64,000 nt of DNA from Toxorhynchites rutilus septentrionalis. Taxonomy: Eukaryota > Arthropoda > Insecta > Diptera > Culicidae. The stretch spans positions 258,020,994 through 258,084,993 of the forward strand of contig NC_073746.1 of NCBI RefSeq assembly GCF_029784135.1, given 5' to 3'. A program made the position numbers and the translations under genes. Shown piece by piece: positions 20,613 to 30,124 of this stretch. Below the pieces are notes generated by a model. It saw nothing but the letters and a program-made list of their open reading frames with translations, did not search any database and was not told the origin of the DNA. Positions within the stretch are counted from its first letter, which is position 1; each line of letters starts with the position of its first letter.

Positions 20613-23429
20613 CAACCATGTTCCAGAAGAATTGTGAATCAATTTCATGTTCTGTATTTGAATATTGCGGGGTTGTCAACAAACTACGTAGCATTACGTC
20701 AGATTGTTGAGGAAAAGCGTCCACTTTTAGTTTTATTATCAGAAACACATATTATTGAAATTGAATCATTTGATCAATATAGTATTCCGGGATACAATGT
20801 AGCTGCTTGTTTATCGCATTCTAGACATACTGGCGGTGTTGCTATTTATGTCAAAGAATCAGTTCAATTCAATCTTCGCCTCAACGAAGTTATTGATGGA
20901 AACTGGTTTTTGGGCATTACAGTTGAACGTGGCATGAAGATGGGTAATTATGGTGTTTTGTATCATAGCCCCAGCTCAAGTGATCAGCGTTTTGTTGAAA
21001 TTTTAGAAAACTGGCTCGAAATGTTCCTTGATTCTAGCAAATTAAATATATTAGCTGGTGATTTCAATATCAATTGGCGTGATGACTACAATTCGAACCA
21101 TCTGAAGCGCTTATCTGATTTCTTCAATTTGAAACAAACAGTAAATGAGTTCACGCGTATTTCCAGGCACAGTAAAACTTTAATTGATCATGTTTATTCC
21201 AATTTTGAAACTATTAACACAGTCATTGATACCAATTTGAAAATAACCGATCATGAGACCTTAGTTATCAATATTGTAGATAATTTCGTGCCAAACGACG
21301 ATTTTGTTAAATTAAAGTGCTGGAGGAAATATTCGAAACATGCTGTTTCGAATCTTGTGATGAGAAGCCTGGATTTTCCATTCGAGGTCGATAATTTAGA
21401 TGAATCAGCAGCTGTTCTTACTATTACCTTGAAAACGTGTACAAATCAGCTAGTTACGCAAAAGTATGTATCTTTGAAAAACTCGAACAGCTGGTACAAT
21501 TTGGATCTTTTGCGCTTTAAACGTGAGAGAGACAAATGGTACAACAAATTTCGTAGAACAAATGATGGAAATCACTGGAATATGTACACGATCGCGCGCA
21601 ATAGATATTCACAATCGATTAAGAAAACTCGTTGTGAATATATTCAGAGGAAGATTGATCAGCATCAAAACAACAGCAAAGAGTTATGGAAAATTTTGAA
21701 ATCTTTATTGAAACCTAGTAATAGTAAACCGCGGTCCATAGCTTTTCATGGCACACTTGAACAGTCTGAACAGGCTATAGTATCCAAGTTTAATGATTAT
21801 TTCGTCAATAGTGTTTCATTGATCAATCAGTCCATTGAATTGGTCGATGAACCTGATGAAATAAGACAGCCGGTTGATAGTAATTGTAGATTTGAAAGAT
21901 TTCACCCAATTACATTAAATGAACTTAGAACTATTTGCTTTTCTTTAGGTAAAACGGCTGGAGTGGATAATGTCAATGCTAGAGTTATTCAAGATTGCTT
22001 TCATGTCATTGATCACATCTTGCTGGACCTTATTAATAAGTCTTTATTAACTGGGCATGTGCCTCAGGTGTGGAAGGAATCTTTCATAGTTCCTATTCAA
22101 AAGGTTGCTGGAACGATTAAAGCCGAAGAGTTTCGTCCCATCAACATGTTGCACACATTAGAGAAAATATTAGAATTAGTTGTTAAAGGCCAGCTGTTGC
22201 AATATTTAAATCTCAACGCTTTGCTAATACCAGAACAATCGGGATATCGAGAAGGACATTCCTGTGAAACCGCATTGAACTTGGTGTTAGCAAAATGGAA
22301 AGAGAAATTAGAATGTAAAGATACCATCATTGCTGTTTTCTTGGATCTGAAACGCGCTTTCGAGACAATTTCTAGGCCCTTGTTGTTGAATACGATTAAG
22401 CGCTTTGGAATTACGAGTACTGCATATAAATGGTTTGAAAGTTATTTGTATGACAGAACTCAACGGACTATTTTTAATGATTCAATTTCCAGTCCCGTAG
22501 GGAATAATCTTGGAGTACCTCAGGGAAGTGTATTAGGGCCCCTTCTATTTATTATGTACATCAACGACATGCGACGAGTTTTACGATTTTGTGATATTAA
22601 CCTTTTTGCAGATGATACTGTGTTATTCATTGCAGCTAATGATTTGAATCAGGTCGTTTTATATTTGAATGGAGATTTGCGTTCTTTAAGTAGATGGTTG
22701 AAGTATAAGCAATTGAAGTTGAATATAAATAAAACTAAATTTATGGTAATCTCGCGAAATCGTTCTAATGAAAACGTCTCTATTATAATTGATGATGAGA
22801 CCATTGATCGCGTTCGGGAGATTAAATATCTTGGCGTGATTATTGATGACAAACTCAAGTTCAATACTCACATTGACAATGTCATCAGGAAAATTGCCAA
22901 GAAGTATGGAATCTTATGCCGATTGAAAAACGATTTAACTATGTGCAGTAAAATACAGCTATACAAATCAATCATCTCTCCTCATTTAGACTTTTGTTCT
23001 TCCATATTATTTTTAGCCAATGATACACAAATATCGAGATTACAGCGTTTGCAGAATAAAATAATGCGGTTGATTCTAAAATGTAATAGATTCACTTCCT
23101 CATCTTTGATGCTGGACGCTCTAAAATGGTTATCCGTGAAGCAAAGAATTATTTATTTAACTATGGTGTTCATTTTTAAAGTAGTTCACGGTTTGCTGCC
23201 TCGATATTTGTGTGATCGAGTTGAAAGAGGAAGTGATTTCCATAGATATAACACTAGAAACGCGAATGAATTAAGAACACCTAATTTCTTGTCATGTGCT
23301 TCACAAAATTCGTTGTACTTCAAAGGAATAAATGTTTTCAATTCGATGCCAAGACATATTAAATGCGCAACAACACTTACAGAATTTAAGAGGCACTGTA
23401 TTTCACACGTGAAAACTGTGTTTTATTAA
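20613..23429 (+). CDS. LINE ORF2: APE endonuclease and reverse transcriptase (about 938 aa if read from the ORF1 stop)
   Basis: Target-primed retrotransposition enzyme. The endonuclease starts at FHVLYLNIAGLSTN and contains LLSETHI, AGDFNINWRDD and ITDHETLV. The RT contains KTAGVDNVNARVIQDC, EFRPINMLHTLEKILE, VFLDLKRAFETI, PQGSVLGPLLF and the FADDTVLF centre. The C-terminus is a LQRLQNKIMRLI-type tail. No RNase H domain. The frame is open from CAA 20613, directly after the ORF1 UAG, and is the same frame as ORF1. The GTG at 20634 is not an evident start, and the first in-frame Met lies about 100 residues into the endonuclease. The nearby ATG 20618 is out of frame and closes within 100 bases. 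Translation is therefore likely to need readthrough or non-AUG initiation. Confidence 0.82.
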   Translation, partial: QPCSRRIVNQFHVLYLNIAGLSTNYVALRQIVEEKRPLLVLLSETHIIEIESFDQYSIPGYNVAACLSHSRHTGGVAIYVKESVQFNLRLNEVIDGNWFLGITVERGMKMGNYGVLYHSPSSSDQRFVEILENWLEMFLDSSKLNILAGDFNINWRDDYNSNHLKRLSDFFNLKQTVNEFTRISRHSKTLIDHVYSNFETINTVIDTNLKITDHETLVINIVDNFVPNDDFVKLKCWRKYSKHAVSNLVMRSLDFPFEVDNLDESAAVLTITLKTCTNQLVTQKYVSLKNSNSWYNLDLLRFKRERDKWYNKFRRTNDGNHWNMYTIARNRYSQSIKKTRCEYIQRKIDQHQNNSKELWKILKSLLKPSNSKPRSIAFHGTLEQSEQAIVSKFNDYFVNSVSLINQSIELVDEPDEIRQPVDSNCRFERFHPITLNELRTICFSLGKTAGVDNVNARVIQDCFHVIDHILLDLINKSLLTGHVPQVWKESFIVPIQKVAGTIKAEEFRPINMLHTLEKILELVVKGQLLQYLNLNALLIPEQSGYREGHSCETALNLVLAKWKEKLECKDTIIAVFLDLKRAFETISRPLLLNTIKRFGITSTAYKWFESYLYDRTQRTIFNDSISSPVGNNLGVPQGSVLGPLLFIMYINDMRRVLRFCDINLFADDTVLFIAANDLNQVVLYLNGDLRSLSRWLKYKQLKLNINKTKFMVISRNRSNENVSIIIDDETIDRVREIKYLGVIIDDKLKFNTHIDNVIRKIAKKYGILCRLKNDLTMCSKIQLYKSIISPHLDFCSSILFLANDTQISRLQRLQNKIMRLILKCNRFTSSSLMLDALKWLSVKQRIIYLTMVFIFKVVHGLLPRYLCDRVERGSDFHRYNTRNANELRTPNFLSCASQNSLYFKGINVFNSMPRHIKCATTLTEFKRHCISHVKTVFY

Positions 23430-26400
23430 CAGTCGAACGATTTTTTTTTAATTTTATGACGAAGATTTTTATTGACGAAGTTTTATACGAACGGATAATT
23501 AATGTGGACAATTTTTGGTAGTTTGTTTTTCAATGTTTTTGAGTAACCTGACGAAGTTTTTTGAACGGATTATATTATGTAGACTATCTAAAATTTTTTT
23601 AAATTATCTTTTTTTTAATTAGTATTGATCTCTATTATGTCTGTCATGATGGACTGGTGATGATGGACTATTTTTATTTTTATTTTGTTGTTTTTATAGT
23701 TGTATTAGTTGAAAAAATAAAAATAAAAGTAGTCTACAAAAGTTTGAGCGTCGCGCGCGTGCCACAGATATAAAGGATATTAAATTGAAAGATTTTTAAG
23801 TGCCGGTCTAGGAAATTTTCGTAAAGGAAATTTTCTCGATTTCTCTGAATGAGGATATTCATTGTCAATCCAAAGCAAGGCTGGCGGTTGGACTTGTGCT
23901 CTGGTGGACCCTTTGGCTGCAAGGGCCTCGTCGGGACCGTATCGGCTCTGTGGCGGACATGACTGAGTATTGGCTTGTCTTTGGAAATTGCAATTTTTTT
24001 GAACTTATATCTGTGAATAAAATCAGTGCGTTTTTTTTTGTGTTTGCTAAACTGATTTCAATGTTGAGAAAAAAATAAATAAATTATCTTTTAGATAACT
24101 CGTCTTGCTCAAACCTCTGTAGGGGAAGGAGGCGGGACCATCATCATCATCATCATCATCATCAACATGGTGGGGCGCCCATCCAGGAGACCTCATTCAG
24201 TTGTACAAAACAACGATATTATCAGTGTTAGAATATGGCAGTTTTTGCTTCCGATCAGCTGCCAGGATTCATATTCTCAACCTGGAGAGAATACAATATC
24301 GTTGCTTGCATATAGCCATGGGGTATTTGCATTCGACACATACGATGAGTCTCGAAGTTTTGGTAGGAGTACCCCCGCTTACTCTTCGGTTCACAGAATT
24401 ATCCTACAGATTTCTCATCCGTTGCAAGATCATGAATCCATTGGTGATTGATAACTTCGAAAATCTACTCCAACTGACTCCTCAGTCAAGTTTTATGTCT
24501 TTATACCATGAGTACCTTACACACGACGTGCACCCATACTTTTGCAATTCCTCTGTCAATTTTGATCTGTCCATGCGACAAAAGATCCATGGAATCTCAG
24601 ATCATCTACGCTCCGATTATATTCCGGAGATATTTTCGGCAGAATATGGGAAAGTTAGATCTGATAAAATGTTCTTTACTGACGGTTCATGCATAAACGG
24701 GTCCACTGGCTTCGGCATCTTCAATGAAAATTCCAGTGCCTCTTTCAAACTCAAAGATCCTTGTTCCGTGTATGTCGCTGAACTGGGACGCTTTAGGGAT
24801 CATTGAAACATTGCCCATCGACCATTATTTTATTTTTTCAGACAGTCTCAACTCAATAGAGGCAATCCGCTCAATGAAAGTTGATAAACGTTCATCTTAT
24901 TTCCTAACAAGAATAAGACATCTATTGAGTGTTTTGGTCGAAAAATTATTCAAGATTACCTTAGCATGGGTTCCCTCTCATTGCTCGATTCCGGGGAATG
25001 AGAAAGCGGACTCGTTAGCTAAGGTGGGCGCTTCAGAAGGCACACTTTTTGAAAGGCAAATTGCTTATAACGAATTTTTTCACATTCCTCGTCAGGACAC
25101 ACTCGTTAGTTGGCAGCGCATGTGGAGTGAAGATGAGTTCGGTCGTTGGTTACACACGATTATCCCTAAGGTCTCGACGAGTGCATGGTTCAAGGGATTG
25201 AATGTAGGTCGTGATTTCATTCGCGTGATATCTCGGCTTATGTCCAATCACTACAACCTAAACGCGCATCTCTATCGCATTGGGCTCGCAGCAAACAATC
25301 TTTGTGATTGTGGCGATGGCTACCACGACATCGAGCATATTGTCTGGTCGTGTATCCGGTTCCATGCTGCTCGCTCTCAGCTCTCTAGAGCATTGAGAGC
25401 AAAAGGCAGACAATCGGATATCCCCGTCCGGGATATCTTAAGTAGCCTTGATCCTGATCTTCTGCTTCATCTATACCTGTTCCTCAGAAACGCCGATGTT
25501 AACGTTTAATGATGTTTCCTTCGTTGTGTCCCTGTTTCGTATCCCTCCTATCCGATCTATAAACTTTTACTTAGTCGCGGCAATACATACACACACTCTT
25601 TACAGATACACGGACCAAAGGTTGTGCAGTCCACTGATGATTCAACAAAGGTTGCCAAAGGTTGTACCGCTCATGACAACTCTACACGAGCTGATGATTG
25701 CGCCGGCTAGTGACCATTCTATCCTGGATTCCTCGAGAAGACGCACCACGCTAGATATGGGGTACAGACTAGGGGGGCGTTGCTGATTAATGGTCAGCTG
25801 CATCCCAATAGGAAGTATCCCGTGTCGGGCACAGGTACAGATCATTGAAGACAGCAACATCACAATTACGAAAACACTTGTAATACTAACCTCGAGCCAA
25901 CCGCGAGTTATCGGTTACATATTACTAACATAGTTATAAGGCAAACATTGTCGAAATATTGAACTCCCGGCCCCGTCAGGTTGACGCCATATGAGCCTTA
26001 ATAAAAATATATATTTTGGATAAAAAAAGACGAGTGGGTAATGTCGGGAACATAACCGGAGTGACGTAGGACTATACAAAGGGGACAGCTTTTGCTAAAT
26101 ATATATTTTAAATATATTGTTTTATTTTCTTCTCCTACGTGAATACCTACCTATCTAACTGAAGAATGGATTAGTTTACTGTTTACTCTTTATGAACATG
26201 TTGAAGTTTCTGAAAAGAGCCTTTGATGTTGTGTTTTTGCGTTTTTTTTACAAACATTCTCAATTTTTTCTCACTATCTTATAGTTGCTTCTTGATATTT
26301 TTCTGAAGGCTTTGTACTTATTCAATGTTCAACGCCGGGCATCTTTTGGCGTATGCACATATCATACAATCAAAATGATGGCTATGATAGGGAATGTATA

Positions 26401-27002
26401 GTGGTCCTCAGCTCATATCATATATTTCACTATTGAGCACATTACCGTACCTTAAACTGTGGTTTCGGAAACGAATGAATTGTAAGATTTGTAGTCTCCG
26501 CAAACAATGTAAATAAAAATGAAATGGAGACGAACTTTACGATCTGTCGAGAAATAGATGAGCTATAAGCGTTCTGAAAAACCAACAGTGAATACAGGGA
26601 CGGATGACCTTCGGATTAAAGTCCTTTAAAATAAGAACAGAGCAGCAGGAAATACATAGCTCATCATGTTGCTTCTTAGTTATGTTTCTATATAATGCAG
26701 ATGTAACCTCAGTCAATTTTCAACATCAGTTATCAACCAAAGAAAGCAGTTCTTGCTACCGAGAAAATTCGTTAATGCCATCCTGCATACAATGTGTTGT
26801 AATTTGAAGCCACTTTCAATTCGGGAACCATGCATGGGTTTGTGAAAACTGAATGATCAACTTAAAAGACCCCAACCACCAATAAGTTCAAAAACAAGCA
26901 TAAACAAAATAAATCAGTTCATATCATATATCATATTATGTCACTTTAGAATGCATTGGTATTGTGAATAACTTTTAATAACTCCTCTTTAAAAGGTTTA
27001 AT

Positions 27003-27290
27003 GGCCCTGAAAAGCGCCGTGTTTTACGGTGGCTGGTTTTGCCACCAAAGCAGTCTGTATAAACAAACTTTTTCCTTTTTCTACCTGCTGCCGTTTAGCG
27101 ATTGCGTTTGCCACTCGCTGAAACTAGTTGTTGCCACCGAACCAAATGTGCTCTGTTCTGTAGGCGGGTTTTCTTATTGTCGTGAGCAGCATTGCAAGCC
27201 AACTCGAGCACTCCGCCGGCCGAAATTCTATAACCGCTATTAAGTATACTGGTGCTCCGGAACCAATCCGTTGATGCGATGTGATGTGAA
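27003..27290 (-). pseudogene. Histone H2A pseudogene, 5' part deleted
   Basis: Reading the minus strand, GSGAPVYLIAVIEF (about 27270-27230) and, in another frame, GVLELACNAAHDNKKTR match the H2A core. The N-terminal 40 or so residues are missing, and sequence like the H2A leader of the second copy (CATCGTTTCACATCACATC) abuts the break. After the core the reading is not H2A-like. A histone mRNA 3' stem-loop, GGCGCTTTTCAGGGCC (27018-27003, minus strand), follows with one stem mismatch. Confidence 0.78.
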
Positions 27291-27439
27291 ACGATGCCAT
27301 ACAACCACACTGATTTACGGTTTGAAAGAGAATAATATATTTTGCAGCGGATCCGCGCGTTTTGTACTTTAGCGGTACACGCTCACAGGATAGAGACAAA
27401 TCGGCAGACTCAGCCAAAGGGGCGAGTCCAACGAGACAA

Positions 27440-27543
27440 ACGAATGAGCGTTAAAAGGCAGCGATGGCAAAAAAAATACATTCATTACGATTTGTTCGCT
27501 CGTTGGATTCACATGCAGGCTAAAAAGGGTCCTTTTCAGGATC
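27440..27543 (+). pseudogene. Histone 3' end with stem-loop, possibly H3
   Basis: GGTCCTTTTCAGGATC (27528-27543) fits the replication-dependent histone mRNA stem-loop on the plus strand, allowing one G-U pair. Just upstream, VKRQRWQKKY...LFARWIHMQA then TAA resembles the H3 C-terminus by spacing and by the K-R, ...AR-I, and A-stop positions. The stem-loop is certain as a motif; the H3 assignment is weak. Confidence 0.35.
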
Positions 27544-27795
27544 ACAAAATTATCTTTAATCTAAAGAGTTTATTGTTTTGTTTTCACTCGATATCCCCAT
27601 CTTGTTCGGCTAAAACTTTCTGTTTAGCGATTGCGTTTGCCACTCGCCACAGCTTTCACAGTAGGAAAATTTCTTCCCATCCAGCTTGTGACATGTTGTA
27701 CAGTAAATTACATTTAACGCGACATGCCGAAGCACCGCTCAGTGTGGCATTGGAGGCGATTTTAACCTGTAATTGAACATTTGCGATGACAGTGG

Positions 27796-27935
27796 TACAG
27801 TGTCGACTTTCAATGTGGGGTCATAATTTGGACCCCGAACTCTATGTTTTCAAAAATGTCCAACTAAATATGTCGCATTACAGGTCCGTCAGATTAGCTA
27901 AATGTCGAGCTAAATGTAAATTACTGTACTTTCAA
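27796..27935 (+). repeat. TACAGTG-family short repeat, copy inside the histone-bearing element
   Basis: Runs from TACAGTGTCGACTTTCAAT through CATAATTTGGACCCC and GTCGCATTACAGGTC to AAATTACTGTA. It has the same order as 1836-1976 and 43320-43455. TA at both edges fits a TA target. Confidence 0.6.
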
Positions 27936-28141
27936 TCTGGAAGCAATTTAATTTGTGAAAATTGAATAATCGAGAAAGTCCCCAACCATCAATGAGCTCA
28001 GCACAACTGCCAAATTCTCATACTCATCATATCTTGGCAAACAAATTATGAAAAAATCAATTTGTGTTTTATTATTATTTTGGATAATATTTTAGAATGC
28101 ATTGAACTGTATTTCGTAAACTCTTTTTTGAAAGGTTTAAT

Positions 28142-28565
28142 GGCCCTGATAAGCGCCGTGTTTTATGGAATGGTTCCAATTTAGAAAACTTAGTACTCGT
28201 GGTTTTGAAAAAAAACCATTTCGAACGCCATCGATGCCGCCTTGTTCTGGATTTGCCACCAAAGCAGTTTGTATAAAGCTGCAACTGCCTGTTGTTGTCT
28301 TGGTGACCACGGAACCGATTGTGGTCTGTTCTGAATGCGGGTTGTCTTATCGTCGCGAGCAGCTTTGCCAGCTAACTCGATAACTTCAGCGGCCGAAACT
28401 ATATATCGCCGGCTAGGTGGACTGGTGCACTGGTACTAACGCGCTCGGCCTAGCTACCCTTGCGGAGCAATTGGCGGATACACATACGGGGAACTGGAGA
28501 CCAACACGGTTCGAGCGGGATTTTGCCTTTCCCTTCACTTTTCCTCCTTTGCCATGTCCAACCAT
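28142..28565 (-). pseudogene. Histone H2A pseudogene with recognisable N-terminus and stem-loop
   Basis: Minus strand from ATG 28565: MVGHGKGGKVKGKAKSRSNR then VGLQFPV, clearly the H2A N-terminal tail and first helix. Frame changes follow (CIRQLLRKGS, AERVSTSAPVHLAGD), then AAEVIELAGKAARDDKTT. The C-terminal half beyond this is unrecognisable. A degraded histone stem-loop GGCGCTTATCAGGGCC (28157-28142, minus) lies about 100 bases further. Several frameshifts make it non-functional. Its leader and 3' flank align with those of 27003-27290, so the two are tandem duplicates. Confidence 0.85.
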
Positions 28566-28667
28566 GGCTGCTTGTGTTGGTTTGTTGATCTGATGTGATG
28601 CGAAACGATGTGGTGTACGGTTTCGATAAGAATGATCGTTACGGAAGGAAGGAAGGTATTGTATTAT

Positions 28668-28701
28668 AGAGACTTTAAACTTTTTCAGTTCATTCGTCTC
28701 T
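28668..28701 (-). repeat. 34-bp hairpin tail motif, copy 1
   Basis: AGAGAC...GTCTCT ends around TTTAAAC and AGTTCATTC. Similar units occur at 54327-54359 and 58961-58994, each next to an A-rich or GAA-rich run, which looks like the 3' end of a retroposon family. Confidence 0.45.
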
Positions 28702-29308
28702 AGCCTTGAGAAAGGCCCTTTGAAAACTCTACTCTTCTCTACTCCAGCGCTACCACCTCCACACTCTTGCCTTGAGAAAGGCACTCGATCCCTCGCCGTC
28801 CAGCCCGTCCAGCAACGATGTTGTCCAGTCGGTCTCCACACAAAGAATGATCGTTACGGCAGCGGAGCGGGGATTTTTAAGCTGACTGGCTGGCTCGAGA
28901 ATTACGCATGTGTGAGACTGCGACCAATGTTTCGTTCATATTTTTTCTTTTTCCTTTCCAATCGTGCTTCATTGTATTTCGCTGCTGCTCTGGTTGCCCG
29001 TTTTGGTCGGTACGATTTGAGGAGCACAAAATGGACCAATCAAAAATGGGCACATAGTGCATTTGGACAATGCTTGATATTTCACAATTATTCAATTATT
29101 TATCTCAAGAAAAATGAAATGTTATTCGTTATGATAGATGCGTAGATATATTTCCTATCAATTGATGCAAAAACCTTTGCGATCTATTGAGAAATGCTCG
29201 AGTTATAAGCGTTCCAAATCTTGCATTTTTTCCTACTTGTTCAGTGCCTAGATTTTCATTTCACCCCCTATATCTTCCGGTTAGACGTAGTCCTACGTCA
29301 AAAAAAAA

Positions 29309-29394
29309 AACAAACTAGGTTGCTAGGGGTCTAAGGTTGGTAGTCGGTACAAACAAACATAGGGTTGCTTAGACTGGATGACTACACTTCAACA
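29309..29394 (-). repeat. copia 5' LTR, outer part
   Basis: Matches 7507-7592 of the 3' LTR (AGGTTGCTA, GGGTTGCTTAGACTGGATG, CTTCAACA). It is followed by the host duplication CAAAT (29395-29399). It begins with the LINE target duplication AACAAACT. Confidence 0.9.
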
Positions 29395-29399
29395 CAAAT

Positions 29400-29822
29400 G
29401 GTAAACGATTTTTAAGTGAAATTGAGGAAATTTCCTACATGTCCAATACTTTTGTGATATGACAACACCTGTCTTTTTGCGGGTACTGAATTTTGAACAT
29501 TAATGTTGTATTTTCAGTTCCGTTTCAAAACATACAAATAAACTTTGTTCTATGATTTGTCAATGAAAGATGAACGTAGATTACTGTATACTCAGTTTTT
29601 TAAAAAACTCGCAAGAACAAGCATTTTGACGGCATGCATTTTGTGACGTGGCAACGCGCTCTGTGCGAATAAACAGTCTCCACGAAGCGCTGTCACGTCA
29701 CACAATCAATAAGTTGTATTAACACATTTTAGGTCAAGCGTTCGAAAAATCGAACAGCAACTTTGATAATTTTTCATGTCTTTGGACAGGAACCATATGG
29801 TAATGTTTTTGCACCAAAAGAT
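29400..29822. other. No gene recognised
   Basis: Host-side flank of the copia insertion. It contains the motif GTGACGTGGCAACGC (29643) that recurs at 7331, 33167, 33373 and 33536, and a TTCGAAAAATCGAA palindrome at 29743. Confidence 0.5.
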
Positions 29823-29835
29823 AGGTTAGTTTATT

Positions 29836-30111
29836 CTTCTTCTTCTTCAATGGCACTAACGTTCCTAGAGGAACTTCGACGTCTCAACGTAGTATTACTT
29901 GCGTCATTTTTATTAGTACTTAGTTGAGATTTCTATGCCAAATAACACGCCTTGAATGCATTCTGAGTGGCAAGCTCTAGAATACGCGTGATCACAGTGC
30001 AAGTCGGAGGAAATTTCTTTGACGAAAAATTCACCCGACCAGAACGGGAATCGAACCCGAACACCCGGCATGTTAGTTATGACGCTAACCACTCGGCCAA
30101 GGGAGCACCAC
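29836..30111 (-). mobile_element. tRNA-derived SINE with RNA polymerase III promoter
   Basis: A 276-bp element on the minus strand. Its 5' end holds an A box (TGGCCGAGTGGTTAGCG, plus coordinates 30083-30099) and a B box (GGGTTCGATTCCCG, 30045-30058) in a tRNA-like head. The body contains CCACTCAGAATGCATTC and GTTCCTCTAGGAACGTTAG, and the tail is (GAA)n at 29836-29848. A 13-bp target duplication AGGTTAGTTTATT flanks it (29823-29835 and 30112-30124). It is transcribed by Pol III and depends on a LINE for movement. Its head cannot be a functional tRNA gene because the 3' half departs from tRNA structure after the T arm. Confidence 0.9.
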
Positions 30112-30124
30112 AGGTTAGTTTATT

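Larger units (their letters stand above)
18924..24163 (+). mobile_element. CR1-like (Jockey-superfamily) LINE with two full-length ORFs
   Basis: About 5.24 kb inserted into the I-clade ORF2 with a 5-bp duplication AACAT (18919-18923 and 24164-24168). It ends in a (CAT)n microsatellite tail (24139-24163) rather than poly(A), as seen in CR1/L2-type LINEs. There is a 5' UTR of about 300 bp, ORF1, ORF2 and a 3' UTR of about 700 bp. Both ORFs are open from end to end, so this copy looks young. Clade placement within CR1/L2/Jockey is uncertain. Confidence 0.82.
16630..25509 (+). pseudogene. I-clade ORF2 (endonuclease-RT-RNase H), interrupted
   Basis: The product would be a target-primed reverse transcriptase. 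The first segment (16630-18744) has the APE endonuclease (QWNCRSIIPKLDQF, CETWLSS, LGDLNSHGTAWG, HGSDHLPI) and RT blocks with LADD at the YADD position. The frame breaks near 18725, the sequence continues in another frame to 18923, and then the CR1-like insertion intervenes. The second segment (24169-25509) carries the thumb region (YKTTILSVLEYGSFCF) and RNase H (FFTDGSCINGSTGFG, IFSDSLNSIEAI, WVPSHCSIPGNEKADSLAK). It has a further frame change near 24790, and it ends with a Cys-rich CDCGDGYHDIEH knuckle-like tail at TAA 25507-25509. It is inactivated by the insertion and two frameshifts. Confidence 0.85.
16624..26028 (+). mobile_element. I-clade LINE, 5'-truncated copy inserted in the copia LTR
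   Basis: Starts at about the ORF2 initiation region (CCCTCGATG), so ORF1 is absent. Ends with GAGCCTTAATAAA and a short A run (26022-26028). The target duplication AACAAACT is at 16616-16623 and 29309-29316; the right copy is displaced because a 3.3-kb element lies at the poly(A) tail. A CR1-like LINE splits the ORF2 at 18923. The ancestral copy would be about 4.2 kb. It is a divergent relative of the element at 37241-43086. Confidence 0.85.
26029..29299. mobile_element. 3.3-kb element with inverted GACGTAGGAC-type ends, carrying histone gene remnants
   Basis: Lies between the I-clade poly(A) run and the AACAAACT duplication, flanked by A runs on both sides, so it probably inserted into the poly(A) tail. 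The left end has GACGAGTGGG and TAACCGGAGTGACGTAGGAC; the right end read inwards has TGACGTAGGACTACGTC then TAACCGGAAG. Inside are two partial tandem copies of a segment with H2A remnants (26820-27300 and 27960-28620), a possible H3 3' end and one TACAGTG MITE. No transposase was seen. It could instead be a dispersed piece of histone-cluster spacer. Confidence 0.5.
7406..29399 (-). mobile_element. Ty1/copia provirus opened by nested insertions
   Basis: On the minus strand the element runs from its 5' LTR (29394 down to 16519, split by an I-clade LINE) to its 3' LTR (7592 down to 7411). The host duplication CAAAT is visible at both ends (7406-7410 and 29395-29399), which fixes the borders. Subtracting the gypsy insertion, the LINE insertion and their duplications leaves about 4.2 kb, slightly short for a complete copia, in line with the deletions seen in its genes. 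LTRs are about 182 bp. The base order GGTTATGGG directly after the 5' LTR matches the copia-type primer site that pairs with an internal piece of initiator tRNA-Met, and here it overlaps the gag start codon at 16514. Confidence 0.85.

Noticed and set aside
27342..27776. A 144-aa plus-strand protein
   Set aside because: It spans a histone stem-loop and an old histone 3' end; nothing after position 27520 has coding character.
30030..30111. A tRNA gene on the minus strand
   Set aside because: A and B boxes are present but the sequence lacks a matching acceptor stem and continues into a SINE body with a GAA tail and 13-bp duplications.
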